Shown in pieces: positions 9,887-23,928 of a DNA stretch of 44,233 nucleotides. A model generated the notes under the pieces. That model was not told the origin of the DNA. It did not search any database and worked only from the letters and a program-made list of their open reading frames with translations. The DNA lies in NCBI GenBank assembly GCA_964058805.1, contig CAXKVV010000933.1:1-44233 (forward strand). Direction: 5' to 3'. The stretch is from Schoenoplectus triqueter. Lineage: Eukaryota > Streptophyta > Magnoliopsida > Poales > Cyperaceae. The position numbers and the translations under genes were made by a program. Each line of letters opens with the position of its first letter. The stretch's first letter is position 1.

Positions 9887-12194
9887 GTTTAACAATTTTA
9901 TGCGGTTACTAATCTGAGTTCTTGCCTTAATTTTAGTTAAACTGTTTCCTTTTACTCACCTTCCCTCCTAATTTATTATATTTAATGAGCACTAGCCGTG
10001 ATGCACTTTTTCACATTATAGAAAAAATTAGTTATTTATCATTATAAAGTTTTAAATTTAAAAATAGTAAAATTGAGTATATACCACTCAACACATTTCA
10101 ATTTGGATATTTACCCTTTCAAATTTAAAAATTGAATATTTATCTCTCAAAATATCAAAATCTTGGATATTTACCCATAACTCTTATTATCCTCATAGAA
10201 ATTAAATTATAATAGAATAAAAATATCCTTCATTTCATTCTTGTTATTTACTTAAATCTACATCAGTCTTTTTAAATAGTCTTACTCTTTTTTCACCATG
10301 GATTTCATGAGCTCTGGAATGGATAATTAGTATCCTTCGGCATAACCATCAACCTCCCTGAAAGACCGATCAAGCTCCAACAGTCTTACTGTGACACATG
10401 TGAGTGAATCTTATATATCTTGACCGTAAAGAAAAAAAATGTATTAGTTGAAAGTTTTAGATTTGAGAGATGTAAGAAATTAAAGTTTAAAATTTGTATT
10501 ATTTAACTTGATCAGATGATAAAGATGAAATTAACGCTTCTCAATTTGCTAGCTCTTAGCCAAATTGAGGCGAGTTGTTGACTGATGGAGGGGTATTTTT
10601 ATCTTTTTATTATTTTAATTAATTATTAATTTATTTTTTATGAGGATAATAGTAGATTTGGGTAAATAACCAATATTTTGATATTTTGAGGGATAAATAT
10701 CTAATTTTTAAATTTAAAGGGATAAATATTCAAATTGAAATTTATTGAGGAATAATTATCACCTAAAAGTTTCAATTAAAAATTTTGCCACTCCAAATCT
10801 CATATAATATTAAATTATCATTATACATATTTAAATAGAATTAAAAATCATAAAATTAGAAAATACCAACAATAACTCTTTCATGGATTCAGATTATATT
10901 GATTGATTCAGACTTGATCCTCTAGTTCTCCTCTTCGACAAGGAGCAAAGCCTTCGCCTGAACCCTCGACTTTGGCTGGCGAAGATTTGATTGGCGATCG
11001 CTACCAAACCCTCGACTTTGACCCTCAGACACCATTTGCTATTAGGTAATTCAAGAAGTGATTTTCACATTTCTAATTGGAGTGAGTTCCTTTGCACTTA
11101 TGCTAACGCATCCTCTTATACTACTCCCTTCTCCTACAACCGCAGATATGCTATTTTCTGATTCGTGTGAGTTTTCTAATTTTTGTATGCACTGGAATGC
11201 ACGCTAATTTGTGTAAGAAATTCATACCTCATTTTTTTTTTTGCTTTAGATAACAATATTTATAAGAATTTGTCATTATTATCTACAAGTACAGGGAAGG
11301 ACATTAAAATAACATAATTTTCAGCAAGATTTTTGTGGCACTGTTTTTCAGCATATTTGACAAGTAATTTTAAGATATAGATGGATTTTGCATACAGTTT
11401 AGCATACTGCTTTTTCATTTTGTGTTTGCATACTGTTTTTTGCATTCTAATTTCAACAAATGTAAATTCAAGCAAAATGCATACTGTGATTTGGCAGGTA
11501 AGTACAAGAGACAATTGGCAGCGGCTTGTGGGATTGATGGACACAATTTTATTGTTTTTCGTTTGAAATATTAGAGTTGATAGTTGATTCATATATTGAA
11601 CTTTAAAAGGTAGCTATATTTTCATGATAGTTATTGACTTTTTGAAATTAAAAAAATGATGAACAGTGAATATATTAATTGTTATGTTATACATGCAAAA
11701 AGTAATTCTATTCTCTACTTCTTTCTCGCTCTTTTAAAAAACAACTTCATCACTTCTTTATACTGCTTTTTGTCTCTTTTTCAACACTCTCCATACTAAT
11801 TATTAGTTTTACAGAACTCTATCATCTCTTTAGATAAATTTCATCATGCCTTGATTTTTTAAAAATAAAAAGTAAAAAATAAATTTACATCAATAAAAAG
11901 TTAAAAAAAACTCTTAAAAAAACATTTATTGGTATGTTAGAATAATACTTTCAATTATATGTGTTATCTATATCCATAAAATAGAATATTACTTTCAATT
12001 ATATGTTTTGACCGTTGTTATGTTATAAGAAACAAATTAATTATTGTGTGGGGGTGGGGTAGTCCGTAGTTATCATAAGTTGTATAATTTGCTAGAAGTT
12101 CGTAAATCTACTTGTTAGAAGTAGTTTAAATTCTAGAAGCATTATTTCAATTAAAATGCTGCTTGGAAAAAAACAGATAATTGCAGCACTTTTA
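9887..12194. other. Intergenic; one foldback element, otherwise unremarkable
   Basis: Apart from the foldback at 10075-10763 no gene is seen. The phrase ACCCTCGACTTTG recurs in a GC-richer patch near 10955-11030. A ~25-bp phrase AATANTACTTTCAATTATATG is repeated at about 11940 and 11985. The short open frames at 11260-11592 lack protein-like composition. Confidence 0.4.
10075..10763. mobile_element. Foldback MITE, ~0.7 kb
   Basis: Two arms of about 190 bp are inverted copies, with matching blocks ATTTCAATTTGGATATTTA, TTTAAATTTAAAAATTGA, CTCAAAATATCAAAATCTTG and TTATTATCCTCATA. A unique centre of about 300 bp separates them. No convincing TSD could be fixed, so the outer borders are approximate. 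Arm length suggests a MULE-like origin but that is inference. Confidence 0.65.
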
Positions 12195-12510
12195 GGGTGC
12201 ATTTCGATGTACCGGGAATAGTAAAAATAGTTGTTTTTCAGAATAAGAATAATAATGGTGTATTTAAATATAAATCTATTATTTCAAAATAGTAAAAATA
12301 ATTTTGAATGGAAGATGGAATTGCCACTGTTTTAATATTTTCACCATTTAAAATTCATATTCTGAACATACAATTCAAATAACATTTTTATCATTTTAAA
12401 TAGCACTATTTTTATTATCATCATCCTTCCTGAAAAATCATTATTTTTCATTATTCTTATTTGCTCAATTCCTCTATTTTTAACTGTTCTTTGCAGAATC
12501 CAATGTACCC
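12195..12510. mobile_element. Small TIR element (TA or TWA target), 316 bp
   Basis: The ends are GGGTGCATT and AATGTACCC, flanked by TTA on the left and TAA on the right, giving a shared TA target. Inner words AATAGTAAAAATAG and CTATTTTTAACTGTT are also inverted copies. It could be Tc1/mariner-like (TA) or a worn Tourist-like element (TWA). Confidence 0.55.
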
Positions 12511-13113
12511 TAATATATAGTAAGAAATAGAATATGAATGTTCTAAGGGCGGCAAATATATGGCCCTTAAAAACTGACTAATGAAAACCACTAATACTGA
12601 AAGCCTAAAAGGACATGAGTGCTGTTAGGGAATTAAAATTTAAAAATATAACCGGGCTAAATCTTTGAAGTCTGGGTCAGACATTTTCACGCGAAGACGC
12701 GGAGGCCCTGTGACCGAAAAATCTCTCTGCCTGAATTTCTCGAGTAAATATATAGCGAGTCATATACCCTTTTAAACTCGTTACAGAGAACACGTACAGT
12801 TACATCTCTATCAATCATTGAACAGAGTTCTCTTGACTAGTGAGCAATTAGCCATTAAGCTCAATAAGAAAATTGAGAAGTTACTCGACCCGGCCCAGAT
12901 TAAATCCAGAAATTGGGTTAGAAAAAAATAGTAATGTGGTTCGTAGTCGGACTCGAGCGTCGAGCCATCGACCCACTCCAAGCCCAACCCATCCGTACGA
13001 ATGGGACCGATGGTTAGTTACACCTACTGGGTACCAATTACTAAAACTACCGCTCTCTGCTACGCTGATCGCAGATCCCCCCTCGACTCGCGCCGTTGCT
13101 TCCACCGGACTCG
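12511..13113 (+). promoter_or_regulatory. Upstream region of the MSRA5-type gene
   Basis: A possible TATA box, TAAATATATAGC, lies at 12745-12756, about 360 bp before the start codon. The stretch from about 12950 becomes GC-richer, as expected near a transcribed 5' end. The transcription start cannot be fixed, and no specific element is claimed. Confidence 0.3.
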
Positions 13114-15128
13114 ATGAATCCAGCGTACACTGCCATCTCTGTACTACTGGTCTCTCTTCTCTTCTTCTCTCTCGATACATCCGGAGCTGCGAGACTGCCA
13201 GACCGGGCCCACTCGCGCCAGTCGATCATCAACCAGCCGCCGTCGGTTCGGGTCGCCGTGTTCGCTCTGGGAAGCTTTTGGAGATCCGAATCCGTTTTCG
13301 GATGCCTACCTGGCGTCGTCCATACAACGGTTGGCTACGCTGGCGGGTCGAAGCGTAATCCTGAGTACAGGAATCTCGGAAATCATGCAGAGTGTGTCAA
13401 GGTTTGTTTTGTTCTGTACTTTCGTTGTACAGATTATTTCCTGTGAAATGTGTTTGCCAGGGCAGCAGATAAAGCACTGTGAGATCAATAAGGTCTCACT
13501 AACTACTTGTACGCTAGCTTTAATTCTTCTTCTTTTACAGGTTGAGTATGATCCTAGAATAATCCAGTACAGTGAGCTATTGGATCTCTTCTGGGCAAGT
13601 CATGATTCCAGACAAGTTTTTGGTCAGGGGCCAGATGTAGGCTACCAGTATAGGTAGGTGGTGATTATTCTTTTGGTACTTGAAATCCATCCTGAATAAT
13701 AAGAAAAAAAGGGTTTTGAACAATTACAGTTTTAGAGAATATATTGGTGTCATACTACTGTGTTGCTATGTTTCTAACCATTGGCAGGATGCCAAAAGAC
13801 CTACAGGCTTGCTATATGCTTTGCTTATTTAGGTTCGTATTGTACCAGACATACCGCTCACTGTCGGTTTCAAGGATAACTGTATACCAATTGGACTAAT
13901 GGAAAGCATATCTGGCATTCCAGTTAAAAAAAGAAAAAACAAATTAAGTTTTCAGTATGCTTGATAGAAACTAATAGTTTAAAAAAAAATAGATATAACT
14001 TGCCAAATTTGCAGAAATGATAGCAGCATTTAGACTGCATAATGTAATTTCTTGGCTTCTTGCACTAAAATAGTTACTCATCTTATATTAATTTCATGAA
14101 ATGTCTATGCCCTGACTGATGTAATTTCGCTTTGCAAGATCCATTATATTCACAAATGGGACAGTTGAGGCACGGCTAGCTGCTGCAAGCAAAGAACGGG
14201 AACAGGCTAAGAGCAGGAGTAGTGTAGTTACCACTAAAATCCAACCATTAGTTTCATTTTATCCAGCTGAAGCTGAGCATCAGGTACTTTTTTTCCATAA
14301 ATTTTTAATGAAGAAATATTCCACTGATCTTTTAGAAAACCTTAAAATGACAAGCCAAATATCCTCTTTTATTTCAAAACGCGAGTGAGTTATCTCTCTT
14401 TTCCAATTGACGGGATGTGCAGAGAGGATGTAAACTGGGTGGGGGAGCGGGACGGGGGTCATTTTGGGGCCAAAAGAAAATTATGAAGGAAGACTGTTCC
14501 ATGTCTTGGATCATCTTTTGACCTTTTCTGACTATTTGTAAACTATGATTTGGTAGTGAAAAACATTTAGTAGTTATAAAGCACTTTTGGTGAATAACTA
14601 AATGGTTATGATGTGAGGCTGAAAAACCGAATTTGTGCAAATTCGAAGCTCTGGCATAAAAGATACATGGGCTGTGAGTGGTAACTGCTTGTCGGGGTTG
14701 GCAAAGTAATTGGTTGCTAATCAATCCCCACCCTTAAAAGATACATGGCCTGTGACTTTTGTGTTATTGTCTTAATGCATACCCTCTTTTTTTATTTTCT
14801 TTTGAGCTGAAGTTTTCACAACTTTTTATTTTTTGCAATTGTTAATTTTTTTACTCTATCCTGGGACCAAGTAAACATCCTCCTCCTCTAGTCAAACAAT
14901 CATCGACTCAATTTTTTTTTCCTGAAACAGAAATTTGAGCTTAAGCGTCGGCCACTTCTCCTGCAACTCATGGGGTACCTGTCAGAAGAGGAGTTAATTG
15001 CATCTGCATTAGCCACAAAGTTAAATGCATATGCTGCTGACCTATGTGCACCTCATGTACAAATGAGAATCAACTCTAAGATCAGTGACATTTTAAGAAA
15101 TGGATGGCCTATTTTCCGGGAGATTTAG
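13114..15128 (+). CDS. MSRA5: MSRA5-type peptide methionine sulfoxide reductase-like protein, four exons
   Basis: Exons 13114-13401, 13541-13653, 14139-14283 and 14931-15128 join to 248 codons (247 aa plus TAG). MsrA enzymes reduce methionine-S-sulfoxide using a Cys in GCFWG. Residues 1-25 (a hydrophobic run LLVSLLFFSL) form a signal peptide, so it should enter the secretory pathway. The MsrA core follows: GSFWRSE at 53-59, GYAGG at 74-78, NPEYRNLGNHAE at 82-93, FWASHD at 113-118 and GQGPDVGYQYRS at 124-135. Position 54, normally the catalytic Cys, is Ser; as I recall, the plant A5 subgroup shares this. Cys remain at 64, 94 and 221. The C-terminal ~65 residues (LATKLNAYAADLC, NGWPIFREI) are A5-specific. 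The ATG precedes the signal peptide directly. Whether it still reduces methionine sulfoxide is unclear. Confidence 0.93.
13402..14930 (+). other. Three introns of the MSRA5-type gene
   Basis: Introns: 13402-13540 (GTTTGT...ACAG, phase 0), 13654-14138 (GTAGGT...GCAAG, phase 2) and 14284-14930 (GTACTT...ACAG, phase 0). The conserved motifs HAECVK-VEYDP, GYQY-R-SIIFTN and AEAEHQ-KFELK read through each join without gap or stop. Confidence 0.9.
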
Positions 15129-15306
15129 TTGCTGATCAGGATTTTCTTTTTGTGAATTATTGTTTATAGATAGTAGTTTAAGTGTAAATTTTGGGTTTGT
15201 TTTGCTCTTGGTTTGTTTAAAATCCCCTTCAATTATGTCACAAATGTGAAGTTGGGGTATGGATGAAGAAGGATACGTGCATACCCAAAACCACAATAGA
15301 TTTCAA

Positions 15307-15312
15307 AATAAA
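15307..15312 (+). terminator. Likely poly(A) signal of the MSRA5-type gene
   Basis: AATAAA occurs about 180 bp after the stop codon, in a plausible position for plant 3' end formation. Other AT-rich signals nearby could serve as well. Confidence 0.45.
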
Positions 15313-15399
15313 ATGGAACGGAGAAGGGTATGGGGCTGATAAGTATTTTTTAGTTTCCAAAATATCAGGATTGAAGGTGGTGTCGGTTATTAAAATCGG

Positions 15400-15797
15400 C
15401 AGTTTTTTTATTATAATTATTTAAATAATCTTAATTTTAATAATATTAGTGATAAAATTAAAATTTTAAGAATATGAATGATAGCGCGTCATTGTTAGTG
15501 GCGTTAGTATCACTGATGTGTTTGTTTAAAGATGTCACTGAGAGATGTCTTTCAGTTTTTTTTTAAAAAAAAACTTAAGAGTTGCAAAAATTTGCGTTGC
15601 TGGCTGGTCCTAACATTAAAGAGAAAAACGTCACTCTCATTAATGTCTTTTATTTATTTTTTAAAAAAATGAAAAGTTAAAAAAAAGGAAAGATATTACT
15701 GTTAGCGGCGTGTTGTCATTCGTATTCTTAAAATTTTGATTTTATCACTCTTATTATTAAAATTTGGATTATTTGAATAATTATAATAAAAAAACTG
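15400..15797. mobile_element. MULE-like MITE, 398 bp, perfect 10-bp TSD
   Basis: Inverted arms of about 82 bp (15400-15481 and 15715-15797) begin CAGTTTTTTTATTATAATTA and differ at only a few bases. TTAAAATCGG is present exactly on both sides (15390-15399 and 15798-15807). The centre carries GTTAGTGGCG/GTTAGCGGCG words and GATGTCACTGAGAGATGTC. No coding capacity. It sits about 270 bp beyond the MSRA5-type stop codon, close to its 3' end. Confidence 0.88.
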
Positions 15798-15894
15798 TTA
15801 AAATCGGTGTTCCGTTTTAAAGAAATAACAGGCTGAGTGGGCTTGCCTTTTGTTTGGATAGTTGCTTCATTCATGTCACTACCATCTGAAAATG

Positions 15895-16123
15895 CAGGGG
15901 CGGATTTATTCATGGCAAGTTCAGACACGTGCCCGGACTTAATTTTCAAAACTAATAGTAAATTTACTATTTTTTGCTTAAAAGTTTTAAAAAATATAGC
16001 TCATTTCATATTAGTGCCTAGGTTTGATCAACATTAGACTGATTATTATATGTATTTTGATTTCACAAGGCCTTTTCTTTTTCATTGTGCCCAGGCTTGT
16101 GTCGTGGCCTGGATCCGCCACTG
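15895..16123. mobile_element. hAT-like MITE, 229 bp
   Basis: Ends CAGGGGCGGATT and, inverted, CAGTGGCGGATCC. Flanks TGAAAATG (15887-15894) and CGAAAATG (16124-16131) agree at 7 of 8 positions. The 66-codon open frame within it is not protein-like. Confidence 0.85.
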
Positions 16124-16131
16124 CGAAAATG

Positions 16132-16465
16132 GATTAGTTGTGAGACTCATGTAATGGTAACAGTAAAACAACGAAGAAATACAGAGATGAGAGATCTGTT
16201 TACACAAGCTGAATTCTTTTCTGGTCTTTATATTTGTTAGTATTGCTCGCTGTTATTGGCTCAAGATATGTAACTTTCAATACAAATACGAGAATAATAA
16301 TTTCATTGCTCAACACATTTTCATTACCATAAATTCATAATACTATTGAACTGAAACCTAAGTTTTCTTTATTGACATATTTTGCAGATAATTGCAACTT
16401 ACAGCTGTTTCATGCTGTATTTTAATGAGCATACTCCGGAGAGACTGCAAATAATGGATTAGTAG
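16132..16465. other. Intergenic, nothing recognised
   Basis: AT-rich unique DNA between two hAT-like elements; no gene, tRNA or repeat was recognised. Confidence 0.5.
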
Positions 16466-16473
16466 TTAGTAGT

Positions 16474-16965
16474 TAGGGGTGCAAATGGTGCATATAACAT
16501 CCCATCCTTATCAGATCTGTATCTGAAAAATTAGATGTGGATATCTGAATATCTGTGCGGATACGGATACAAAAACGATTTTTAATTTTTAATTATCCAT
16601 ATCCAAGAACTAGATACATATATAACATATAATTTAATTCATATTATAAAAATATTATTCACCATTAGGACTAGATAGATATTATGAATTTTATTGTTTT
16701 TAATATTAGTTATATATATTTTTTCAATAAATAATAGTATAAAAAGTATTTTATTTTATTAAATATTATAAGTTTTATTATTGTTGTTGTTAAGTTTCAA
16801 TGAATTTTATAAAATTTAAGCACATTTTACATTGATCTCTATATCTATATATTATTTTTATTGTATCCGCTTAATATATGATCCATGTTCATATTCAAAT
16901 AATTAAAATAAATATAAATATAGTTTTAAGTTCTATCCCACCCATTCAACCCGTTTGCACCTATA
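16474..16965. mobile_element. hAT-like element, 492 bp
   Basis: Ends TAGGGGTGCAAATGG and, inverted, TATAGGTGCAAACGG. Flanks TTAGTAGT (16466-16473) and TTCGTAGT (16966-16973) match at 7 of 8 bases. Subterminal words GGATACGGATAC and GATATCTGAATATCTG recur on the left side. No transposase. Confidence 0.82.
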
Positions 16966-16973
16966 TTCGTAGT

Positions 16974-17818
16974 TGAAGCAACGTTCATACATTTTCGTTG
17001 ACATTCAATTGTAATTTAACAAATGTCTAGTGATCGGTTCTATGAGTAATTTCAAAGTTAATATTAAGTCTAAATTCAATCAATGATTTGTAGTTGAAGC
17101 AGCGAAATAAAATATAGTATGTGCGCCCGCATGCAGAAGTTCACAGAAGATCCAATTAAAATGGGCTAGAGTCATAAAAATTAGCAGCATTTTTCAGAAC
17201 CGTGACCTCCAGCGCACTAGCTTTTCCACTGCACGTCTGCACCACACAAATGTTTTTGTAAAAATGGGGTTTAAATCCATTTTATATCTACTATAATATA
17301 TAAATTATTTAAAATTTAACAAATAAAGCTGTCTATGTGTTGCCGCATCAAAATTCACATACAGGATCACATACTGTATACAAATCCTTTCTTTTATATT
17401 CGATAATAACTAAAAGTATGTGCGTCCCAGGCGCCGTTGATTGCATTCCGCAGTCTGATCATATTTCTTTTCAGAAAGAAAACTTTTTTGAGTACAGACA
17501 AGTATTTCGTATTTTCGTTGTCATCTTGGAATAAGTATTATCAAGTTATGCTTCTTTTAAGACACTTTTGTACACTGAAAAGAAAATAATCTAAACTAAA
17601 TTAAAATTGAAGCACCTTATTTAAAAAAAAAAGAAAAAAGAAAAAAGGTTGAAGCACCTTACTATACAAATTTCAATAAGCAAGTGTAAGAAGATTTAGA
17701 TTTATTCTTAAAAGGTTACATTCGATAAGAAAATTGAAGGAATGACTTTTTTAGTTGTCTTTTAAACGTTTAAGCTAGATAAAAATGTTTAAACATATTC
17801 ATGAAAAAACATGATTTT
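16974..17818. other. Intergenic, nothing recognised
   Basis: No gene pattern. A short duplication GTTGAAGCACCTTA is present near 17609 and 17649 around an A-rich run. The 65-codon frame at 17337-17534 has no family resemblance and no context. Confidence 0.45.
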
Positions 17819-17826
17819 AAAGATAT

Positions 17827-18354
17827 CAAGGTTCTAAATTACGCGTTGTAGCGGTGTTACAACGTTTTTCAACCTAAAAAATTATGTTAGAGGTCAACAT
17901 TGTGCTATGTCAAGTTATGACTACTATAGCGGTAATATCAATCGCAATAGAAAAAAAAAATAGTAACTTATTATTTTTGTTCAACATTTATTTGTATAAC
18001 TTGAGAGACTTAGACTTATGTAATTATAGTATTGTGGTCATTTTAGTAAAAAAAATGATATGATTTATAATTATTTAGATTATTTTGAATAGAAAAATAT
18101 ATTTAGTTTTTATATTATCAGTGATATTTTAAATAGCAACTTTGAGTTTGTACTGATTAATTATAAGTTTATAACTCCGTAATAAATTTATTATTATTTA
18201 GTTACTCTATGAAACTCTAGTTTATATAAAAATTAATAAATATATATATTATAATTTTTAATTAGACAAAACATAATGTGTGATAACTTCCGCCATAGTA
18301 TTTTTTTTTGCAATACTGTGTCTCGATATGCGATAATTATTATTTAGAACCTTA
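17827..18354. mobile_element. hAT-like element, 528 bp
   Basis: Ends CAAGGTTCTAAAT and, inverted, TAAGGTTCTAAAT. Flanks AAAGATAT (17819-17826) and AAAAATAT (18355-18362) agree at 7 of 8 positions. Subterminal GC words ACGCGTTGTAGCGG and CTATAGCGG on the left face CGCCATAG on the right. Confidence 0.8.
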
Positions 18355-18362
18355 AAAAATAT

Positions 18363-21300
18363 AAAAAAACTCAAACCAATACCACGCAAGTATTGCAAGG
18401 GTAAACCAGAACATCTTAGTTTTTTACGATATTTCTCTATATTAAAAAGAATTTTACTGAAGAATTCAGAAATAATATAACATTTTTGCTGTAATGTTAT
18501 TCCCTTTCAGTTTTAGTTGATTTTTTTTTCTAAAAAGAAAAGTCAACAACATGATCGGTATAATGAGGTGCCGGTACATGGACTAGCTAGCCAATATCAC
18601 CAATAGGTTTAAGCCTTGAATTTCTTTTCTTTGACTCAGATTTGCATTATGTTCTTCTAGCACATACTGCACGAGTTCACAAAGTAATCTATCCGAGCAA
18701 TAGAAGTTACTTGTCAACATTAGTAAATTATTCATTGAATCAAAGTATCAATAATCAAACAATTTCATTATGAAGCCTTTTCTTTTGGTAAATTGTGAAA
18801 ATCTCTTTTATGGATTTCAATTTTAGTTTTCATGGTGACCAAATTAAAAGTTATAAACAGTTAGTCTAAATCTCATCATAGAACTGTCCTTATTTAATAC
18901 TACTCTTGGTTCTCATTTGATTTGGCACAAAACTTCATACATTTGATGTTGAGCAAGGAACAAAGAAAGAAAACTTATTTTTTCTTTTACTTTTTTTTAA
19001 TACTTACTTTCTCTTTGTCCACCCTTTTTAGTTGTGTACCGACAAAAAACTCAACAAGGAAGAAAGAAAGAAAATAACCAAACAATAAAGATTCAATGAA
19101 CCAAGTTGATATTTTAGGGAAGAGAAGGAAAAAATGTAATGGGAACAAAAGGAAAATATCTCGTGATATGAATTCTTGATTATCAAACTTCATAACACAA
19201 TATTATTTGATTTAAAAAATAATTCTTTTTATGTAATGCTTGCATCGGTATTAATTTTGCAGACAAATGCCTGATTATAGCTCATATATTTTTATTTTTG
19301 GTTATGTTTTTCCAGTGGCTTGGTAAATATTAATCGGTTTTAAATGTTTGTTCCTGAATGAACAAATACAAATAAATATATTGGGTGAATGATAATCCTC
19401 GGATGAATACGAAGGTCATGATTAAGAACTTAAGCTTAAGCCCGTTGGTGGCCTCAGTCAACCAGGAGCTTCCACATTCTACGTGGTCTATCAAAAGATT
19501 CTGAATTGTTTTTACTGTATTCTCATTTATTTGTATTTTTACTTAGTTGTATTGATGATGTATAGAAAATATAATAAGGACATAAGTGTTTTGATTATGT
19601 AACGGTTGAGATTTTTGTTGAACTTCTAAAACTAATATTAATTATCGGATTGAGTTATTCGTCAAATAATGTTATTATCTCTATGGTTATTTGTGTTGAA
19701 ATTATAATTTTCTTTCAATTTTAATTGTTACACGAAATACTACATAATTTAGAAGTACAATTGTTCTATTTTTTTCTTAGATTAGTATCAATTATGAATT
19801 TTAACTTTTCTTAAATTCTGAATGTCAACTTTTCTTTCAATTTTGTACTTATTTTACATTAATTATGTATCCGTGATTGAAATTTATATTAATTACTAAA
19901 TTATTTTCATTTTTATTTTCTTTCTTTTCACATGAAAATATGAATTTTCATATTTTTAAAAGACATCATCATATCAGCGCACGAGTAAGATACTAATTAT
20001 TTATTATTATAAGTAAATAAAATTCACTAATTTCTTAACTAATAAATATTTATTGCCATTATAAAATAAAATTATAATAAATATAAGAGCCTGCGTATAA
20101 GCGAATGTATCTTTACTAATCTATGATATGTTCGAGAAACTTGAGTTTTTAATTAAAAGGATCTATGGAGGCTTAAACCAGAAAAAAAGGTGTTAAGAAG
20201 GCTTAAAACGCAAGCTCGTGGAGGTGCACCTCCACTAAACACGCTTCATTGGATCTGTACAAAGTCAATTCTCTGGTATGATGAATTCGGTCTGTTCTTT
20301 CCGATAAGTTCTTTTACCTCAATTCAATCCGAACAGGAGATCTCCCGTCCTTTATTACAGTCTATTTCATTATATCTTCAATCGCGCAGGCCTAGAATGT
20401 CGTCATGCAATCTAAAGTTCAAGAACTACATTTTATTTATAGCGAGTCAATTTAATTTTTGTTGAATCTTCGATTAAGTTTTGACTATCCAGAATTACAT
20501 ATTAACTGGTGAATACTCGGTCCACCGTTGATAACTTGATATTTATCCAGCGTCAACATACAAAAAGTTTTCTGAAACAGACATCTCCATTCAATATAAA
20601 TGGAGGGATCTGAATTGAATTTTCAGCTTTGACACTCGATGCAGACGGTGTAAGGGTGTTTTACACTTTTTCAGTTTGCTCAAAATTTGAGATGGTTTGT
20701 GGCACTGTCTGTACAACTCTTCTTACAAACGGCTTGTTTTCTTCTTATGATCCCTCAAATTGAACAAAACATATGTCAAATCAACCGTCGAATGCTGCCA
20801 ATCACGTTTATTTGTTATAATTTATTATACAGTGATCGGCCCAGAAGAACAGAAAACCAAAACCAGCGCTTGAAGAGGTCAAAGTCGGAAGTTTTCTTTA
20901 TTTTTGTTCAATTTAATGGGGGCAAACGGTCTCCACTCTCCAACAAAGATCAAGATGGTTGATACACTTCTCCACGTCGCTCCCTCCAATTTTTCTCCAA
21001 TTAGATTAAGCCTTGTTGTGAACTTGTGATTCCTCAAATTTACCAGTACCTTGCTAGCGGTAGTACTTAATAGACATCTGACACTAATCAAATCCAGAAC
21101 AGTTTTTTTATCACACAATATTTAAAGAATATACTACGGAATTTTTGTTAGATAACTATTAAAATTCAAATTTTATTTAAACAAGGATTTCATTATTCAT
21201 CCTTAATAGTTAATAACGTGAATCATGTTGAAAAATGACACCTTTTAGTCATTTTAATGGTAAAGAAAAAAAATATAATGGTGTTTGTTTGTAATGGGCT

Positions 21301-21872
21301 AATGGTGCTTGATTAAATTATTTTCAGTGTACGTTAAGTGATGTAATTTGTTTTAGTTGAAAATAAATAATTGAAATTTGTATATTGAAGCGTAGCAGTG
21401 GGAAATCACATCCTCTGGAGAGCAAAAAAAAACTCTCTAGGTGGAGTGCTTTTGATTTGATCCGTTCGATTAAATATCAATAGTCCTGATTTAATAATAA
21501 TAAACTCCGTACATCAAAATTCGTGTTTAAACTTTCCCACAATTATAGTGATCTTTGAAAACTCTCAACAAAAAAAATCTCCCCAAAAATGCGTGCCCTC
21601 AATGGTGCACCACCAAAATATTTGACTTCTTATCGCATATGATTTTATTTGATGCCGTGGTTTTGCAAAAGGTCCGTCTTCCTTGCCCTGCTGGTAACTA
21701 ATCGAATTATTAGGATAACCTTGATTCAAATAAAAGATTTCAAACTGATAGTTGTTTGATAGTTTAATCAGGCATATTGGTCAAAGGTGATCACTACCGT
21801 TCAAATCTTAAATAAATATTCCTTGCATCTCTTCCACCGTCCGATGCACGCCGCGAATTAAGCTTCGGAGCT
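18363..21872. other. Long intergenic region before GMD
   Basis: AT-rich with no recognised gene. A perfect 18-bp palindrome GTGGAGGTGCACCTCCAC lies near 20217-20234. Open frames at 20190-20465 and 20687-20962 do not resemble known proteins. The last several hundred bases are the probable upstream region of GMD, but no specific element is claimed beyond the TATA box listed separately. Confidence 0.4.
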
Positions 21873-21882
21873 CCATAAATAG
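21873..21882 (+). promoter_or_regulatory. TATA box of GMD
   Basis: CCATAAATAG lies 99 bp before the start codon. A pyrimidine-rich stretch (about 21909-21970: CTCGTCTCAG, TTTCCCTCC, CCACTTCCCCTC) follows, typical of plant core promoters and 5' UTRs. It predicts transcription starting near 21905-21912. Confidence 0.7.
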
Positions 21883-21980
21883 AACATTTTCGTTGCTCCG
21901 TTAGCTGTACAATCTCGTCTCAGTTTCCCTCCAGATCTAAACCCCATTCCACTTCCCCTCTTCTTCTCTCAAACTTCGCA

Positions 21981-23871
<1,891 letters not shown>

Positions 23872-23922
23872 ACCAGACCTACCACCCCACACTAGTACCT
23901 AAAATTACTCCTAATATTGGAC

Positions 23923-23928
23923 AATAAA
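23923..23928 (+). terminator. Poly(A) signal of GMD
   Basis: AATAAA lies 52 bp after the stop codon, followed by T-rich DNA (TTTTTTTTTGTAAC near 23953), a good plant 3'-end context. Confidence 0.65.

Noticed and set aside
12873..13358. 161-codon frame overlapping the first exon of the MSRA5-type gene
   Set aside because: It is in another frame from the MsrA motifs and has no recognised domain; the exon at 13114-13401 explains the coding signal.
20150..20465. Possible organelle DNA insertion
   Set aside because: The GC and word use differ slightly from the surroundings, but no plastid or mitochondrial gene could be recognised.
20687..20962. 91-codon frame upstream of GMD
   Set aside because: No domain, no splice or promoter context, and composition matches random AT-rich frames.
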